Under the pieces are notes generated by a model, which was not told where the DNA came from, did no database searches, and saw only the letters and a program-made list of their open reading frames with translations. This document shows, in pieces, positions 8,629 to 15,356 of a DNA stretch of 52,666 nucleotides. Numbering within the stretch: the stretch's first letter is position 1; every line of letters begins with the position of its first letter. This DNA is from a virus, in IMG/VR virus record IMGVR_UViG_3300036781_000342, positions 1-52,666 of that record. One strand, 5' to 3'. The position numbers were made by a program, and so were the translations under genes.

Positions 8629-8635
8629 AATCCTG

Positions 8636-9415
8636 ATGGTCGACTTCGACGCCGCCATCCTGCCCGCGGTCAAGCAACCCCTCGAGGTGCGTCGCACGCG
8701 CATCGCCAGGCTGGAGCGCGGCGACGTGCTGGTGCGCATCATGGCGTCGGGCCTGTGCCACACCGACCTCGAGGTGATCGAGGGATCGCTCGCCTATCCG
8801 ATGCCGATCATCCTCGGCCACGAGGGCGCGGGCGTGGTCGAGGCGGTGGGCGAGGGCGTGACCGCGGTGGCGGCCGGCGACCATGTCGTCTGCTCGTGGA
8901 ACCCGCATTGCGGCCATTGCTTCTATTGCGAGCGCGACCAGCCGATCCTGTGCGAGCCCTTCACCTTCAACCAGCCGCGCGGTTACCTGCTCGACGGAAC
9001 CTCGCGGCTGACCTGCGAGGCGGGGAAGGGGCACTTCTCGACGGTGTCCAAGGTGCATCACTTCTCGGTCGTGTCGTCGCACGCGCAGTACGCGGTCGTG
9101 CCCGAGTCGGGCGCGATCGCGGTGCCCAAGGAAATTCCGTTCGATAGAGCCTGCCTGATCGGCTGCGGCGTGATGACGGGCGTCGGCGCGGCGGTGCGGC
9201 TGGCGCGGGTCGAGGCGGGCGCGTCGGTCGCGGTGATCGGCTGCGGCGCGGTCGGCTTGAACGCGCTGCAGGGCGCGCGGCTCGCCAATGCGGGCACGGT
9301 CATCGCCATCGACCGCGCCAAGGGCCGGCAGAACCTGGCGCGCTCGTTCGGCGCCGATCTCACCACGGGTGAGGCGGGTGACGACGTCGTGGCCTTCGTG
9401 AGGCCAGCGACATAG
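8636..9415 (+). CDS. Zinc-dependent alcohol dehydrogenase, truncated by the prophage
   Basis: The 259-residue remainder of a roughly 370-residue class III-like medium-chain dehydrogenase. Catalytic zinc ligands Cys41 and His62-Glu63 (GHE) and the structural zinc cysteines 92, 95, 98 and 106 are present, as is the start of the NAD-binding fold (VIGCGAVGL, AIDRAKGR). The family sequence stops after DDVVAFVR and is replaced by PAT and a stop. The rest of the cofactor and substrate domain is absent, so the product should be inactive. The ATG at 8636 is chosen because GGGGAGGA from the repeat precedes it. The 3' half may lie past the other prophage end. Confidence 0.82.
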   Translation: MVDFDAAILPAVKQPLEVRRTRIARLERGDVLVRIMASGLCHTDLEVIEGSLAYPMPIILGHEGAGVVEAVGEGVTAVAAGDHVVCSWNPHCGHCFYCERDQPILCEPFTFNQPRGYLLDGTSRLTCEAGKGHFSTVSKVHHFSVVSSHAQYAVVPESGAIAVPKEIPFDRACLIGCGVMTGVGAAVRLARVEAGASVAVIGCGAVGLNALQGARLANAGTVIAIDRAKGRQNLARSFGADLTTGEAGDDVVAFVRPAT

Positions 9416-9420
9416 TTTTG
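9395..9420. other. Probable left prophage junction (attL region)
   Basis: The alcohol dehydrogenase frame loses family similarity at about 9408, and phage-type sequence with TCTGACG motifs and the integrase operon begin directly after. This is where an integrase-generated junction is expected. The exact core cannot be fixed without the right junction, which is outside the window. Confidence 0.55.
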
Positions 9421-9538
9421 TCTGACGTTGGTAAGACAGGGTTTTTCCGATTCTGCCTAGTTTTCAGATGCGTCTTTGTCGGATGTCTGTCTGTCTGAAG
9501 CGACAAAATACGGGGTTTTGCGCGAAACTTGCGCGCGA

Positions 9539-9793
9539 TCAGCCCCAGGTTTTCTTCGCCGCCTCGGCCGCTGCAGCGAACGTCTCGGGTGACGGCCGAG
9601 GGTCGGGTTCTTGCTGATAGGCCGGGTCCCAAACCCCACCACCCGGCGCGGTGTCGACAACCTGCGTCCAATCCTCTTTCTCCGCACGAGCGGCTGCCTC
9701 GGCCTCTTCGACGGTATCGTAGCAGCCTTTGAAATCCTCCCAGCCGCCGCACGGGTAGTAATGGCTGCCCGCGAACATCAGGTAGCGTTTCAT
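9539..9793 (-). CDS. Small phage protein, MKRYLMFAGSHYYPCGGW type
   Basis: 84 residues from an ATG at 9793 that overlaps the integrase stop (ATGA), implying coupled translation. The N-terminal strand-forming part MKRYLMFAG, then a GGWEDFKGCYDT turn and EEAEAAARAE helix, match a small cytosolic protein found in many phages and prophages, often near regulatory genes. No function is established that I know of. It is the last gene of the leftward lysogeny operon, with the att region right after it. Confidence 0.75.
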   Translation of the reverse strand: MKRYLMFAGSHYYPCGGWEDFKGCYDTVEEAEAAARAEKEDWTQVVDTAPGGGVWDPAYQQEPDPRPSPETFAAAAEAAKKTWG

Positions 9794-10884
9794 TTGCCAG
9801 TCTCCATCGCCCTGCCGGTGATCGTGTCCACCGCTTCGCGCAGGTCGTCCGGGCAATGATGGGCATACACCCGCTCCACCATCGCGAGCGAGTTTCCGAG
9901 GATCTTGGCGACCTTCCACAGAGGTATGCCTCGACGCACCATGTGCGTAGCCGCCGTGTGCCGCAAGACATGCGGACTGACGTCCTCGAGGCCGGCCGTA
10001 TCGGCAGCCCGTTTGACGATGCCCAGCGGATCGCTCGCAGTGATCATGACCAAGTCGCCCGGCTTGGGCTTCTGCTCTTGAAACATCCGCTCCAGCACCG
10101 GCCGCAACGCGGTGGAGATGGGCACAGCGGCCCGTCGCTTCTTCGTTTTTCTACGGCCCGGCACGTCATAGCGGATAACGTTCGTTTCCATGTCGACGCG
10201 GTCCCAGGTCAGCTCGCAGATGGCCGTTTTGCGGGCCGCCGTCTCAATGGCCAGCCACAGGAACCGCTCGCACCGGGACAGCCGGTCGGGGCCGCCCCGG
10301 CGCCGCTCGGCCGCAGCCTCGAGCAATTCGCGGATCTCGCCGGACGTCAGCCAGCGGTCGCGCGGCTGGCCGCCTTCCGGCAGCACGATATGCGGCAACG
10401 CTGTCTCGGGTACCAGCTTGCGGGCCGGGTGGGCGCACCAGTTGAAGGCGGCGATCAGCGCGCCGAGCTCACGCCGCACCGTCTGCGGCAGCGACGGCTG
10501 ACCGATCTCGCCAACTTGTCGCTTCTTCAGGTACGTCTGGACGGCGGCGTGTGACACATCAGACAGCGCGAGCGAGCCAAAATGCTTTTCCAGGTTCTGC
10601 CACGACCGCTGGGCGCGATCGCTGGCAACCTTGTCGGCCAGGTGGCCGGCGGCGTAGGCGTCCCATAGCGTGGCCACCGCGAACGACTTCTCGGGCTCGA
10701 TCTTGGCGTTCTGCCGGGTCAGGAGCCACTGCGCGAAGTAGCGATGCGCCGCAGCGCTTTCCGCTGCACCCGTAGTCTCAGTTCGGCTTCGTCCGCGTTT
10801 TCCGAGGGGCGTCGGGTCGGTCCAGTGGATGTAGAGGTAGCCGTTGTTGTGGCGGACGAGATGGGGTTCGCTTTGGCGGGGCAT
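9790..10884 (-). CDS. int: Tyrosine recombinase (phage integrase)
   Basis: 364 residues. Residues about 70-165 form the SAM-like core-binding domain and 175-355 the catalytic domain. The catalytic set is Arg218 (TAARKTAICELTW), a lysine-rich beta hairpin at 244-250, His305-x-x-Arg308 (SPHVLRHT) and the nucleophile Tyr340 (ERVYAHH). The position usually His or Trp before it is Asn331 (LGNS). It would insert and, with an excisionase, remove the prophage. The gene follows the repressor and excisionase-like genes and starts inside the latter. Confidence 0.93.
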   Translation of the reverse strand: MPRQSEPHLVRHNNGYLYIHWTDPTPLGKRGRSRTETTGAAESAAAHRYFAQWLLTRQNAKIEPEKSFAVATLWDAYAAGHLADKVASDRAQRSWQNLEKHFGSLALSDVSHAAVQTYLKKRQVGEIGQPSLPQTVRRELGALIAAFNWCAHPARKLVPETALPHIVLPEGGQPRDRWLTSGEIRELLEAAAERRRGGPDRLSRCERFLWLAIETAARKTAICELTWDRVDMETNVIRYDVPGRRKTKKRRAAVPISTALRPVLERMFQEQKPKPGDLVMITASDPLGIVKRAADTAGLEDVSPHVLRHTAATHMVRRGIPLWKVAKILGNSLAMVERVYAHHCPDDLREAVDTITGRAMETGK

Positions 10885-11030
10885 TTCAACTTCTCCAGGT
10901 CCGCTTCGTCGATGAGCGGTGGCCTGCCGGGGTAGTAGGGGAGCTTGCCGGACAGCCGCAGGCGCTTGATGGTGCCGGCCGACCAGCCGGGGAACCTATC
11001 GGCGGCCTGTTGGTCCGTGAGCTTCGTCAT
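10719..11030 (-). CDS. Excisionase-like DNA-binding protein
   Basis: 103 residues. Residues 1-50 form a winged-helix or MerR-like fold (LTDQQAADRFPGWSAGTIKRL, then GRPPLIDEADLEKL), as in phage Xis and helix-turn-helix excisionases. GAGGA lies just before the ATG at 11030. The last 50 or so residues are low-complexity Thr/Ser/Arg encoded over the first 166 bases of integrase in another frame, so only the N-terminal part looks selected. It overlaps the repressor gene by 35 bases. Likely role: directing integrase toward excision. Confidence 0.7.
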   Translation of the reverse strand: MTKLTDQQAADRFPGWSAGTIKRLRLSGKLPYYPGRPPLIDEADLEKLKCPAKANPISSATTTATSTSTGPTRRPSENADEAELRLRVQRKALRRIATSRSGS

Positions 11031-11424
11031 CTTTCCTCAGCATCCCCAGGATGGCCAGGCCAGTCTCGAGCCGCACGGCCCGGTTGATGATCAGCCACGC
11101 CTCGCCGTTCTCTTCGGTCAGCGAAGTGCGCGGCAGGTCGGCGCTGGGCGTCGAGGCGATGAAGTTTGGCAACAGCTCTTCCGGCTCGATCCTCATAACC
11201 TTGGCGATCGCGCGCAGCTTGCCTTCGGTCGGAAGCGAGATGCCCTTGACGTAGCGATGGACGTCGTCGCGGCTGATGCCGGCGGCGCGGGCCATGTCCG
11301 AATTGTTCCACCCCCGATCGAGGATGTGTTCGTATATCTTGTTCTTGAAAATCTGCTTCGCAGCATTCTTGGGGATGGGGCCGGTGGGCTTCCCCGTATC
11401 ACTTGCTCGGGCTCTTGTAGCCAT
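10996..11424 (-). CDS. XRE-type helix-turn-helix repressor (CI-like, no peptidase domain)
   Basis: 142 residues from the ATG at 11424 (GGAG seven bases upstream; an upstream TTG is less likely). Residues about 30-80 hold the helix-turn-helix: NNSDMARAAGISRDDVHRYV, followed by SLPTEGKLRAIAKVM. There is no LexA-like peptidase domain, so induction by RecA-stimulated self-cleavage is not expected. It is first in the leftward repressor-xis-int operon, transcribed from a promoter whose -35 overlaps a palindromic operator, which fits autoregulation. Confidence 0.82.
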   Translation of the reverse strand: MATRARASDTGKPTGPIPKNAAKQIFKNKIYEHILDRGWNNSDMARAAGISRDDVHRYVKGISLPTEGKLRAIAKVMRIEPEELLPNFIASTPSADLPRTSLTEENGEAWLIINRAVRLETGLAILGMLRKDDEAHGPTGRR

Positions 11425-11476
11425 GGGGTGTCTCCAAAGGGGCGGCGCACTCAATAGTCTCGCCGTATGCGTGTAA

Positions 11477-11505
11477 CTTGTATGTCCCTCTCACGATACT
11501 GTCAA
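11477..11505 (-). promoter_or_regulatory. Leftward promoter of the repressor operon
   Basis: On the minus strand TTGACA (11500-11505), 17 bases, TACAAG (11477-11482). It is close to sigma70 consensus and points at the repressor start 53 bases away. Confidence 0.65.
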
Positions 11506-11516
11506 TACGCGTATTG
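11503..11516. promoter_or_regulatory. Palindromic operator CAATACGCGTATTG
   Basis: A perfect 14-base palindrome overlapping the -35 of the leftward promoter. Related sequences ATTGTGCGCAAT (about 11556) and TCAATACGCGG (about 11608) occur on the rightward side, giving three candidate sites for the repressor and the Cro-like protein. Confidence 0.6.
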
Positions 11517-11528
11517 GACAAAATGTCC

Positions 11529-11558
11529 TTGACGACTGACAGACATCAGACGCATATT
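11529..11558 (+). promoter_or_regulatory. Rightward early promoter
   Basis: TTGACG (11529-11534), 18 bases containing CATCAGAC, then CATATT (11553-11558), placed before the Cro-like gene. The spacer shares the CAGAC motif found in most other promoters proposed for this phage. Confidence 0.5.
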
Positions 11559-11644
11559 GTGCGCAATCAGCCCCAGATATGCGCGGAAGTAGATTGCAGA
11601 CCTTGTTCAATACGCGGAAATTCTTGCAGTCGCACTTTAGCAAT

Positions 11645-11824
11645 ATGACGGCTGTGTACAATTTTCTAGTTGCGTACCGCGTAAGCGTAAAGCTCGAAGC
11701 CATCCAAAAGTGGTGGCAGCGTGAAAAAATACCCAGCGAGTGGTTCGCCCTGATTCTGGCCCTCATCGAATTGGACCAGGGGGAGCCCGTCAGACTGGCT
11801 CAATATCTGACATCAGGGGATTGA
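11645..11824 (+). CDS. Cro-like regulatory protein
   Basis: 59 residues from the ATG at 11645; an ATG at 11579 would add 22 basic residues encoded over an operator-like site, so the shorter form is preferred, though neither start has a good Shine-Dalgarno. The core VSVKLEAIQKWWQREKIPSEW has the spacing of the YdaS/Cro helix-turn-helix family (helix, QKW, turn, IPSEW). It is divergent from the repressor gene and first in the rightward early operon, the position of Cro in lambdoid phages. Confidence 0.55.
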   Translation: MTAVYNFLVAYRVSVKLEAIQKWWQREKIPSEWFALILALIELDQGEPVRLAQYLTSGD

Positions 11825-11827
11825 GCA

Positions 11828-12109
11828 GTGAAGGAATTACTCAGACGCGAGGCAGAGCTCGCATATTATTGGCGCGCGTGCATCAGCGCACGACTAGCCC
11901 TTCGGGCCAACCCATCGGCCGACACGAAGGAACAGCAGGACGATCTCGACGGGATCGCCTTCAGCACCCACTGGCCACGTTTGAAAGCCGCGACCGCGTT
12001 GGCAGTTTCAAGCCTTATTACGCCACTTCACCTCGACCTGTCCGTGTTCGATTTGTGGCCCCACGAGGCTGCGGACTTGGCGGCAGCCGGGAAGAAAGTA
12101 GCAGAATAA
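11828..12109 (+). CDS. Uncharacterised early protein
   Basis: 93 residues, GTG start at 11828 with GGGGA seven bases upstream, located inside the end of the Cro-like gene. A helical N-terminus (REAELAYYWRACISARLALRAN) is followed by a mixed region with DLWPHEAADL. There is no recognisable domain. Its position between the Cro-like and resolvase genes suggests an early replication or regulatory function, which is inference only. Confidence 0.65.
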   Translation: MKELLRREAELAYYWRACISARLALRANPSADTKEQQDDLDGIAFSTHWPRLKAATALAVSSLITPLHLDLSVFDLWPHEAADLAAAGKKVAE

Positions 12110-12682
12110 ATGCGAATTATCGGTGTGGACCCCGGCTGCTACGGGGCGCTCGGATGCTTGGATGGCAGTCGATGGCACAGCGTCATCGACATGCCGATCA
12201 ACAAAATCCGACGCGGAAAATCAGACAAAGCCGAGGTGAACGGCTACGCCTTGGCCGAGATTCTGCGCCAGTTATCCCCAGACGTCGTGGTGCTCGAGCA
12301 GGTCGGCGGCATGACGGGGCAATCGGCCAGCGCGGCGTTCAACTTCGGTCGCGCCGCCGGCGCCCCCGAGTACGTGGCCAAGGCGCTCGGGATCCGCGTC
12401 GATATGGTGGCGCCGATCACCTGGAAGAAGGCGTTGCAAGTGAACCCCGGCAAGGATGGCAGCAGGGCGATGGCTCAGCGCCTGTGGCCGGCGATGGCTC
12501 GCCACTTCGAGCGCAAGAAGGACGACGGGCGGGCGGAAGCGGCGCTCATCGCACATTGGTTTTGGCTGAAGAACGGAGGCAGTGATGACGGCGTGCGCGA
12601 CCTGCGGAAAGACCGACCTGTCGAGAGGTTGCACGATTTGCGATCTGCAAGCGACTGCGACGACGGAATATTCGCTCGCTAA
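12110..12682 (+). CDS. RuvC-like Holliday junction resolvase
   Basis: 190 residues with the RNase H-like fold of RuvC: Asp7 in IIGVDPGCYGALG, Glu63 in VVVLEQVGG, and the C-terminal acidic pair in KKDDGRAEAALIAHW (about 136-150), giving four metal-binding carboxylates. It would cleave branched DNA during phage recombination or before packaging. Residues after 155 are encoded over the start of the next gene in another frame and are probably not conserved. The start directly follows the preceding stop. Confidence 0.85.
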   Translation: MRIIGVDPGCYGALGCLDGSRWHSVIDMPINKIRRGKSDKAEVNGYALAEILRQLSPDVVVLEQVGGMTGQSASAAFNFGRAAGAPEYVAKALGIRVDMVAPITWKKALQVNPGKDGSRAMAQRLWPAMARHFERKKDDGRAEAALIAHWFWLKNGGSDDGVRDLRKDRPVERLHDLRSASDCDDGIFAR

Positions 12683-13127
12683 CCCGCCGAAGTGCGTCGC
12701 CGTGTGCTACTGCACGGAGCGGTGCGTGGCGGCGGGCCGATGCGTTCGTGAAACCGAATGGGGAAAGCAGCGCGAAAGCTGGGGCCGGTCGTGCGTCGGG
12801 CAGCCCGGTGATCGGCAAACGCTCCCCGTCGACTCCCAGGCCCGCAAGGACACGCCCGTCTTCAGCGGCTTCCTGAAATACTTCCCGCTCGCGACGGCCG
12901 AGATCGCCCGCCTGTCGAAGGCCGGCAACGACAAGCACAACCCCGGCCAACCGCTCCACTGGAGCCGCGGCAAGAGCAACGACCATCTCGACTGCGTCGC
13001 GCGCCACCTGCTCGAGGCCGGCACGATCGACAGCGACGACGGCCACCGCCACAGCACCAAGCTCGCCTGGCGCGCGCTCGCCAACCTGCAGCTCGAACTG
13101 GAGGCTGCGGCGCGAAGCACGAATTGA
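12585..13127 (+). CDS. dATP/dGTP diphosphohydrolase domain protein with Cys-rich N-terminus
   Basis: 180 residues; the ATG at 12585 has GGAGG five bases upstream. Residues about 85-175 (RKDTPVFSGFLKYFPLATAEIA, GNDKHNPG, SNDHLDCVARHLLE) match the dATP/dGTP diphosphohydrolase domain formerly called DUF5664, related to MazG-like MazZ. The first 50 residues carry eight cysteines in CATC, CTIC, CYC and C-x3-C arrangements, suggesting a zinc-binding module fused to the enzyme. Likely role: adjusting deoxypurine triphosphate pools during phage replication. No purZ homologue is visible, so a diaminopurine genome is not supported. Confidence 0.75.
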   Translation: MTACATCGKTDLSRGCTICDLQATATTEYSLANPPKCVAVCYCTERCVAAGRCVRETEWGKQRESWGRSCVGQPGDRQTLPVDSQARKDTPVFSGFLKYFPLATAEIARLSKAGNDKHNPGQPLHWSRGKSNDHLDCVARHLLEAGTIDSDDGHRHSTKLAWRALANLQLELEAAARSTN

Positions 13128-13137
13128 TTTTTCACGC

Positions 13138-13166
13138 TTGCGTTGTCTGATCGTCTGACATACATT
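13138..13166 (+). promoter_or_regulatory. Promoter with TCTGAC motifs before the helicase gene
   Basis: TTGCGT (13138-13143), 17 bases containing GTCTGATCGTCTGAC, then TACATT (13161-13166), followed by TCAGACGGTCAGACG. It lies in the 94-base gap after the diphosphohydrolase gene and should drive the replication block. Confidence 0.5.
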
Positions 13167-13221
13167 CAGACGGTCAGACGAACCTGAGTACCTGAAGAAC
13201 CTGAGAGACTGACGCCCCTCG

Positions 13222-14499
13222 ATGCCAACCCTCTTCCCACATCAGATCACCGGAGCTTCGTTCCTTGCCTCGCGCAAGCACGCTCTGCTGGCGGATGAAC
13301 AAAGAGTTGGAAAAACGGCCGCAGCCGTCACGGCCTGCGATTATGTCCTCGCGCGGAAAGTCCTCTGCATCACGAAGGCGTCAGCCCGTGCGCAGTGGGG
13401 CCGAGAGTTCCAGACCTGGGGCTTTCCGCGCGAGGTGCGCGTCATCTACAGCCGCAGCGACGAGCCAACCGGCGACGTGACCGTGCTCGGTTGGCCAACG
13501 ATCATCGACAAGACGATGCTCGCCAAGCTGCAGCAACCCTGGGACGTCATCATCCTCGACGAGTGCCACGAAGCCAAGGGCGTCGGCACGCAACGCACGG
13601 CGGCGGTCTTCGGCCCCGAAGGACTCTATAAACATGCCCGCTTTGTCTGGTGTCTGTCGGGAACTCCCATCCCCAACGCCCCCAACGACCTCTACCCTAT
13701 GTTGGCCGCACTTGAGCCCGAGCGGTTGGCCGGCATATCCGATCATGACGACTTCGTCCGCCGTTACTGCGTTGTCCGCCCCCGGCGCATCAACGGCGTT
13801 CTTCGCAACGTCATCAAGGGCGGAAAAAACCTCGAAGACCTGAACCCGCGCGTCGCCGGCTTCTGGTTGCGGCGCACGCAGCAGGACGTCGGCATCCGGC
13901 GCCCCATCTTCAGCACGCTCGCCATTCACGTCGATCGCCAGCCTGACGAACCCGAGGACATGGCAGCGGTCCTCGACGCCATTGAGACGGGCGAGACCCA
14001 GAGCGTCGAGATGCACATGGGGCCGCTGCGCCGGCTGACCGGCTTGGCCAAAGCCAAGGGCGTCTGCGAGGCGGTGCGCGAGAAATTCGACGAAGGGCTC
14101 GACAAGGTCGTGCTCATGGCCTGGCACACCGAAGTCATCGACGCGCTGTGGAAGGGCCTCAAGATGTACGGCTGCGTCGGCATCGACGGTCGCACGCCCG
14201 CGGCGCGCCGCGACGAGCAGGTGCGCCTGTTCCAGACGAGCGCGCTGCATCGCGTCTTCATCGGCAACATTCAGGCGGCAGGCGAGGCCATCGACCTCTC
14301 GGCCGCCGCAGAGCTTTGGTTCGTCGAGTGCTCGTTTACGCCCGCCCACATGGCGCAGGCGGCGATGCGCGTCACGAACCTCAACCAGAAACGGCAGGCG
14401 CTCGTCCGCGTCTGTGCGTTGGCCGGGTCTATCGACGAAGCAATCGCGTCGATCCTCACCCGGAAAGTCGAGACCATCAAAACCATCATGGAGCACTGA
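13222..14499 (+). CDS. SNF2-type superfamily 2 DNA helicase/ATPase
   Basis: 425 residues. Q-like LFPHQITGASFL (4-15), Walker A variant DEQRVGKT (25-32), DECH box (about 113-116) and SGTPI (about 146) define the first RecA fold; VLMAWH, GIDGRT and VFIGNIQAAGEAIDL define the second, ending in the arginine-finger region QAAMRVTNLNQ. This compact form is typical of phage-encoded SNF2 helicases that act with phage polymerase, probably remodelling forks or recombination intermediates. The ATG at 13222 follows a leader with GAACCTGAGAG repeats. Confidence 0.88.
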   Translation: MPTLFPHQITGASFLASRKHALLADEQRVGKTAAAVTACDYVLARKVLCITKASARAQWGREFQTWGFPREVRVIYSRSDEPTGDVTVLGWPTIIDKTMLAKLQQPWDVIILDECHEAKGVGTQRTAAVFGPEGLYKHARFVWCLSGTPIPNAPNDLYPMLAALEPERLAGISDHDDFVRRYCVVRPRRINGVLRNVIKGGKNLEDLNPRVAGFWLRRTQQDVGIRRPIFSTLAIHVDRQPDEPEDMAAVLDAIETGETQSVEMHMGPLRRLTGLAKAKGVCEAVREKFDEGLDKVVLMAWHTEVIDALWKGLKMYGCVGIDGRTPAARRDEQVRLFQTSALHRVFIGNIQAAGEAIDLSAAAELWFVECSFTPAHMAQAAMRVTNLNQKRQALVRVCALAGSIDEAIASILTRKVETIKTIMEH

Positions 14500-14500
14500 T

Positions 14501-15034
14501 TTGATCACCGTCACCTTCAACAACGATGACCCCAACGTCGTCCGCAGCGACATGGCGGCGATGCTGGGCTTCACGTCCGTCGGCCCGGCGGCGCTCGCCG
14601 ATGCCGAGCCCGGCCCTGTTGGTTCGAAGTCCGCCGTCGAGGGCGACAAGGCCGACACTGCCGAGAAGCCGCCCCGCAAGCCGCGCGGTAGCAACAAGGC
14701 CACCGTCACCGACGTCGTCGCCCAGAACGCCGCGACCGAGCCGCAGCAGGCCATCCAGACCGGCGGCGAGCGCAACCCGCCCGAAGAGCCCGTCAAGCCC
14801 GAAGTGCCCGTGCTCACGCAAGACGACGTCCGCGCCGCCGCCGGCCGCTACGTCGAGAAGTTCGGCATGGCCGCAGCGCAGGCCGACGTTGGCAAGCTGC
14901 TGATGGACATCGCGGGCGTGTCGAAGATGAGCGACCTGGTCGACAAGCCTCAGGACCAGCTCGCCGCGATCATCGCCAAGGTCGGCCAGTGCGTCGACAG
15001 CGGCACGCAGTACGTCACGCCGGCGTTGGTCTAG
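14501..15034 (+). CDS. Uncharacterised phage protein with Pro/Lys-rich linker
   Basis: 177 residues from a TTG at 14501 with GGAG nine bases upstream. The N-terminus (LITVTFNNDDPNVVRSDMAAMLG) is followed by a charged Pro/Lys/Glu-rich linker (about 45-105) and a helical C-terminal domain (RAAAGRYVEKFGMAAAQADVGKLLMDIAG). A short-domain, linker, helical-domain layout would suit an accessory factor of the replication or recombination proteins around it. I do not recognise a family. Confidence 0.7.
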   Translation: MITVTFNNDDPNVVRSDMAAMLGFTSVGPAALADAEPGPVGSKSAVEGDKADTAEKPPRKPRGSNKATVTDVVAQNAATEPQQAIQTGGERNPPEEPVKPEVPVLTQDDVRAAAGRYVEKFGMAAAQADVGKLLMDIAGVSKMSDLVDKPQDQLAAIIAKVGQCVDSGTQYVTPALV

Positions 15035-15064
15035 CCCTCACCGTCACAACCCGAAAGGACTCAA

Positions 15065-15352
15065 ATGACCACAACCATCGTCATCACCACCGTCGACGGC
15101 GACAAGCGGTCGGCTTGGAGCCAGACCGTCGGCGACGAGGCGCAGAAGCACGTCCTGCGCACCTTCAATCCGAGCGGTGATGCCAAGGTCGACGCGACCA
15201 AGGTGCTCTGCGCGGCGCTCATCCAGCAGATGATCGACCTGCGCGACGCGCCCGAGGCCACCGGCGCACAGAAGCGAGCGGCGTCGATCGCCATCACGCA
15301 GTGCGAGGCGCTGCAGATGCAGGCCGTCAAAGCCAACTTCGTACAGGCGTAG
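15065..15352 (+). CDS. Small helical phage protein (Acb2/Tad1-hairpin-like, uncertain)
   Basis: 95 residues, AAAGGACTCAA ribosome site just before the ATG. The N-terminal part is beta-like (TTTIVITTVDGDKR). The C-terminal half is a helical hairpin: KVLCAALIQQMIDLRDA, then RAASIAITQCEALQMQAVKA. The pattern R-x-A-S-[IL]-A-I-T-x-x-E in the second helix recalls the Acb2/Tad1 hairpin family of phage proteins that bind immune cyclic nucleotides. The likeness is weak and by eye. It sits between an unknown gene and the DUF2800 gene in the replication operon. Confidence 0.6.
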   Translation: MTTTIVITTVDGDKRSAWSQTVGDEAQKHVLRTFNPSGDAKVDATKVLCAALIQQMIDLRDAPEATGAQKRAASIAITQCEALQMQAVKANFVQA

Positions 15353-15356
15353 GCCC

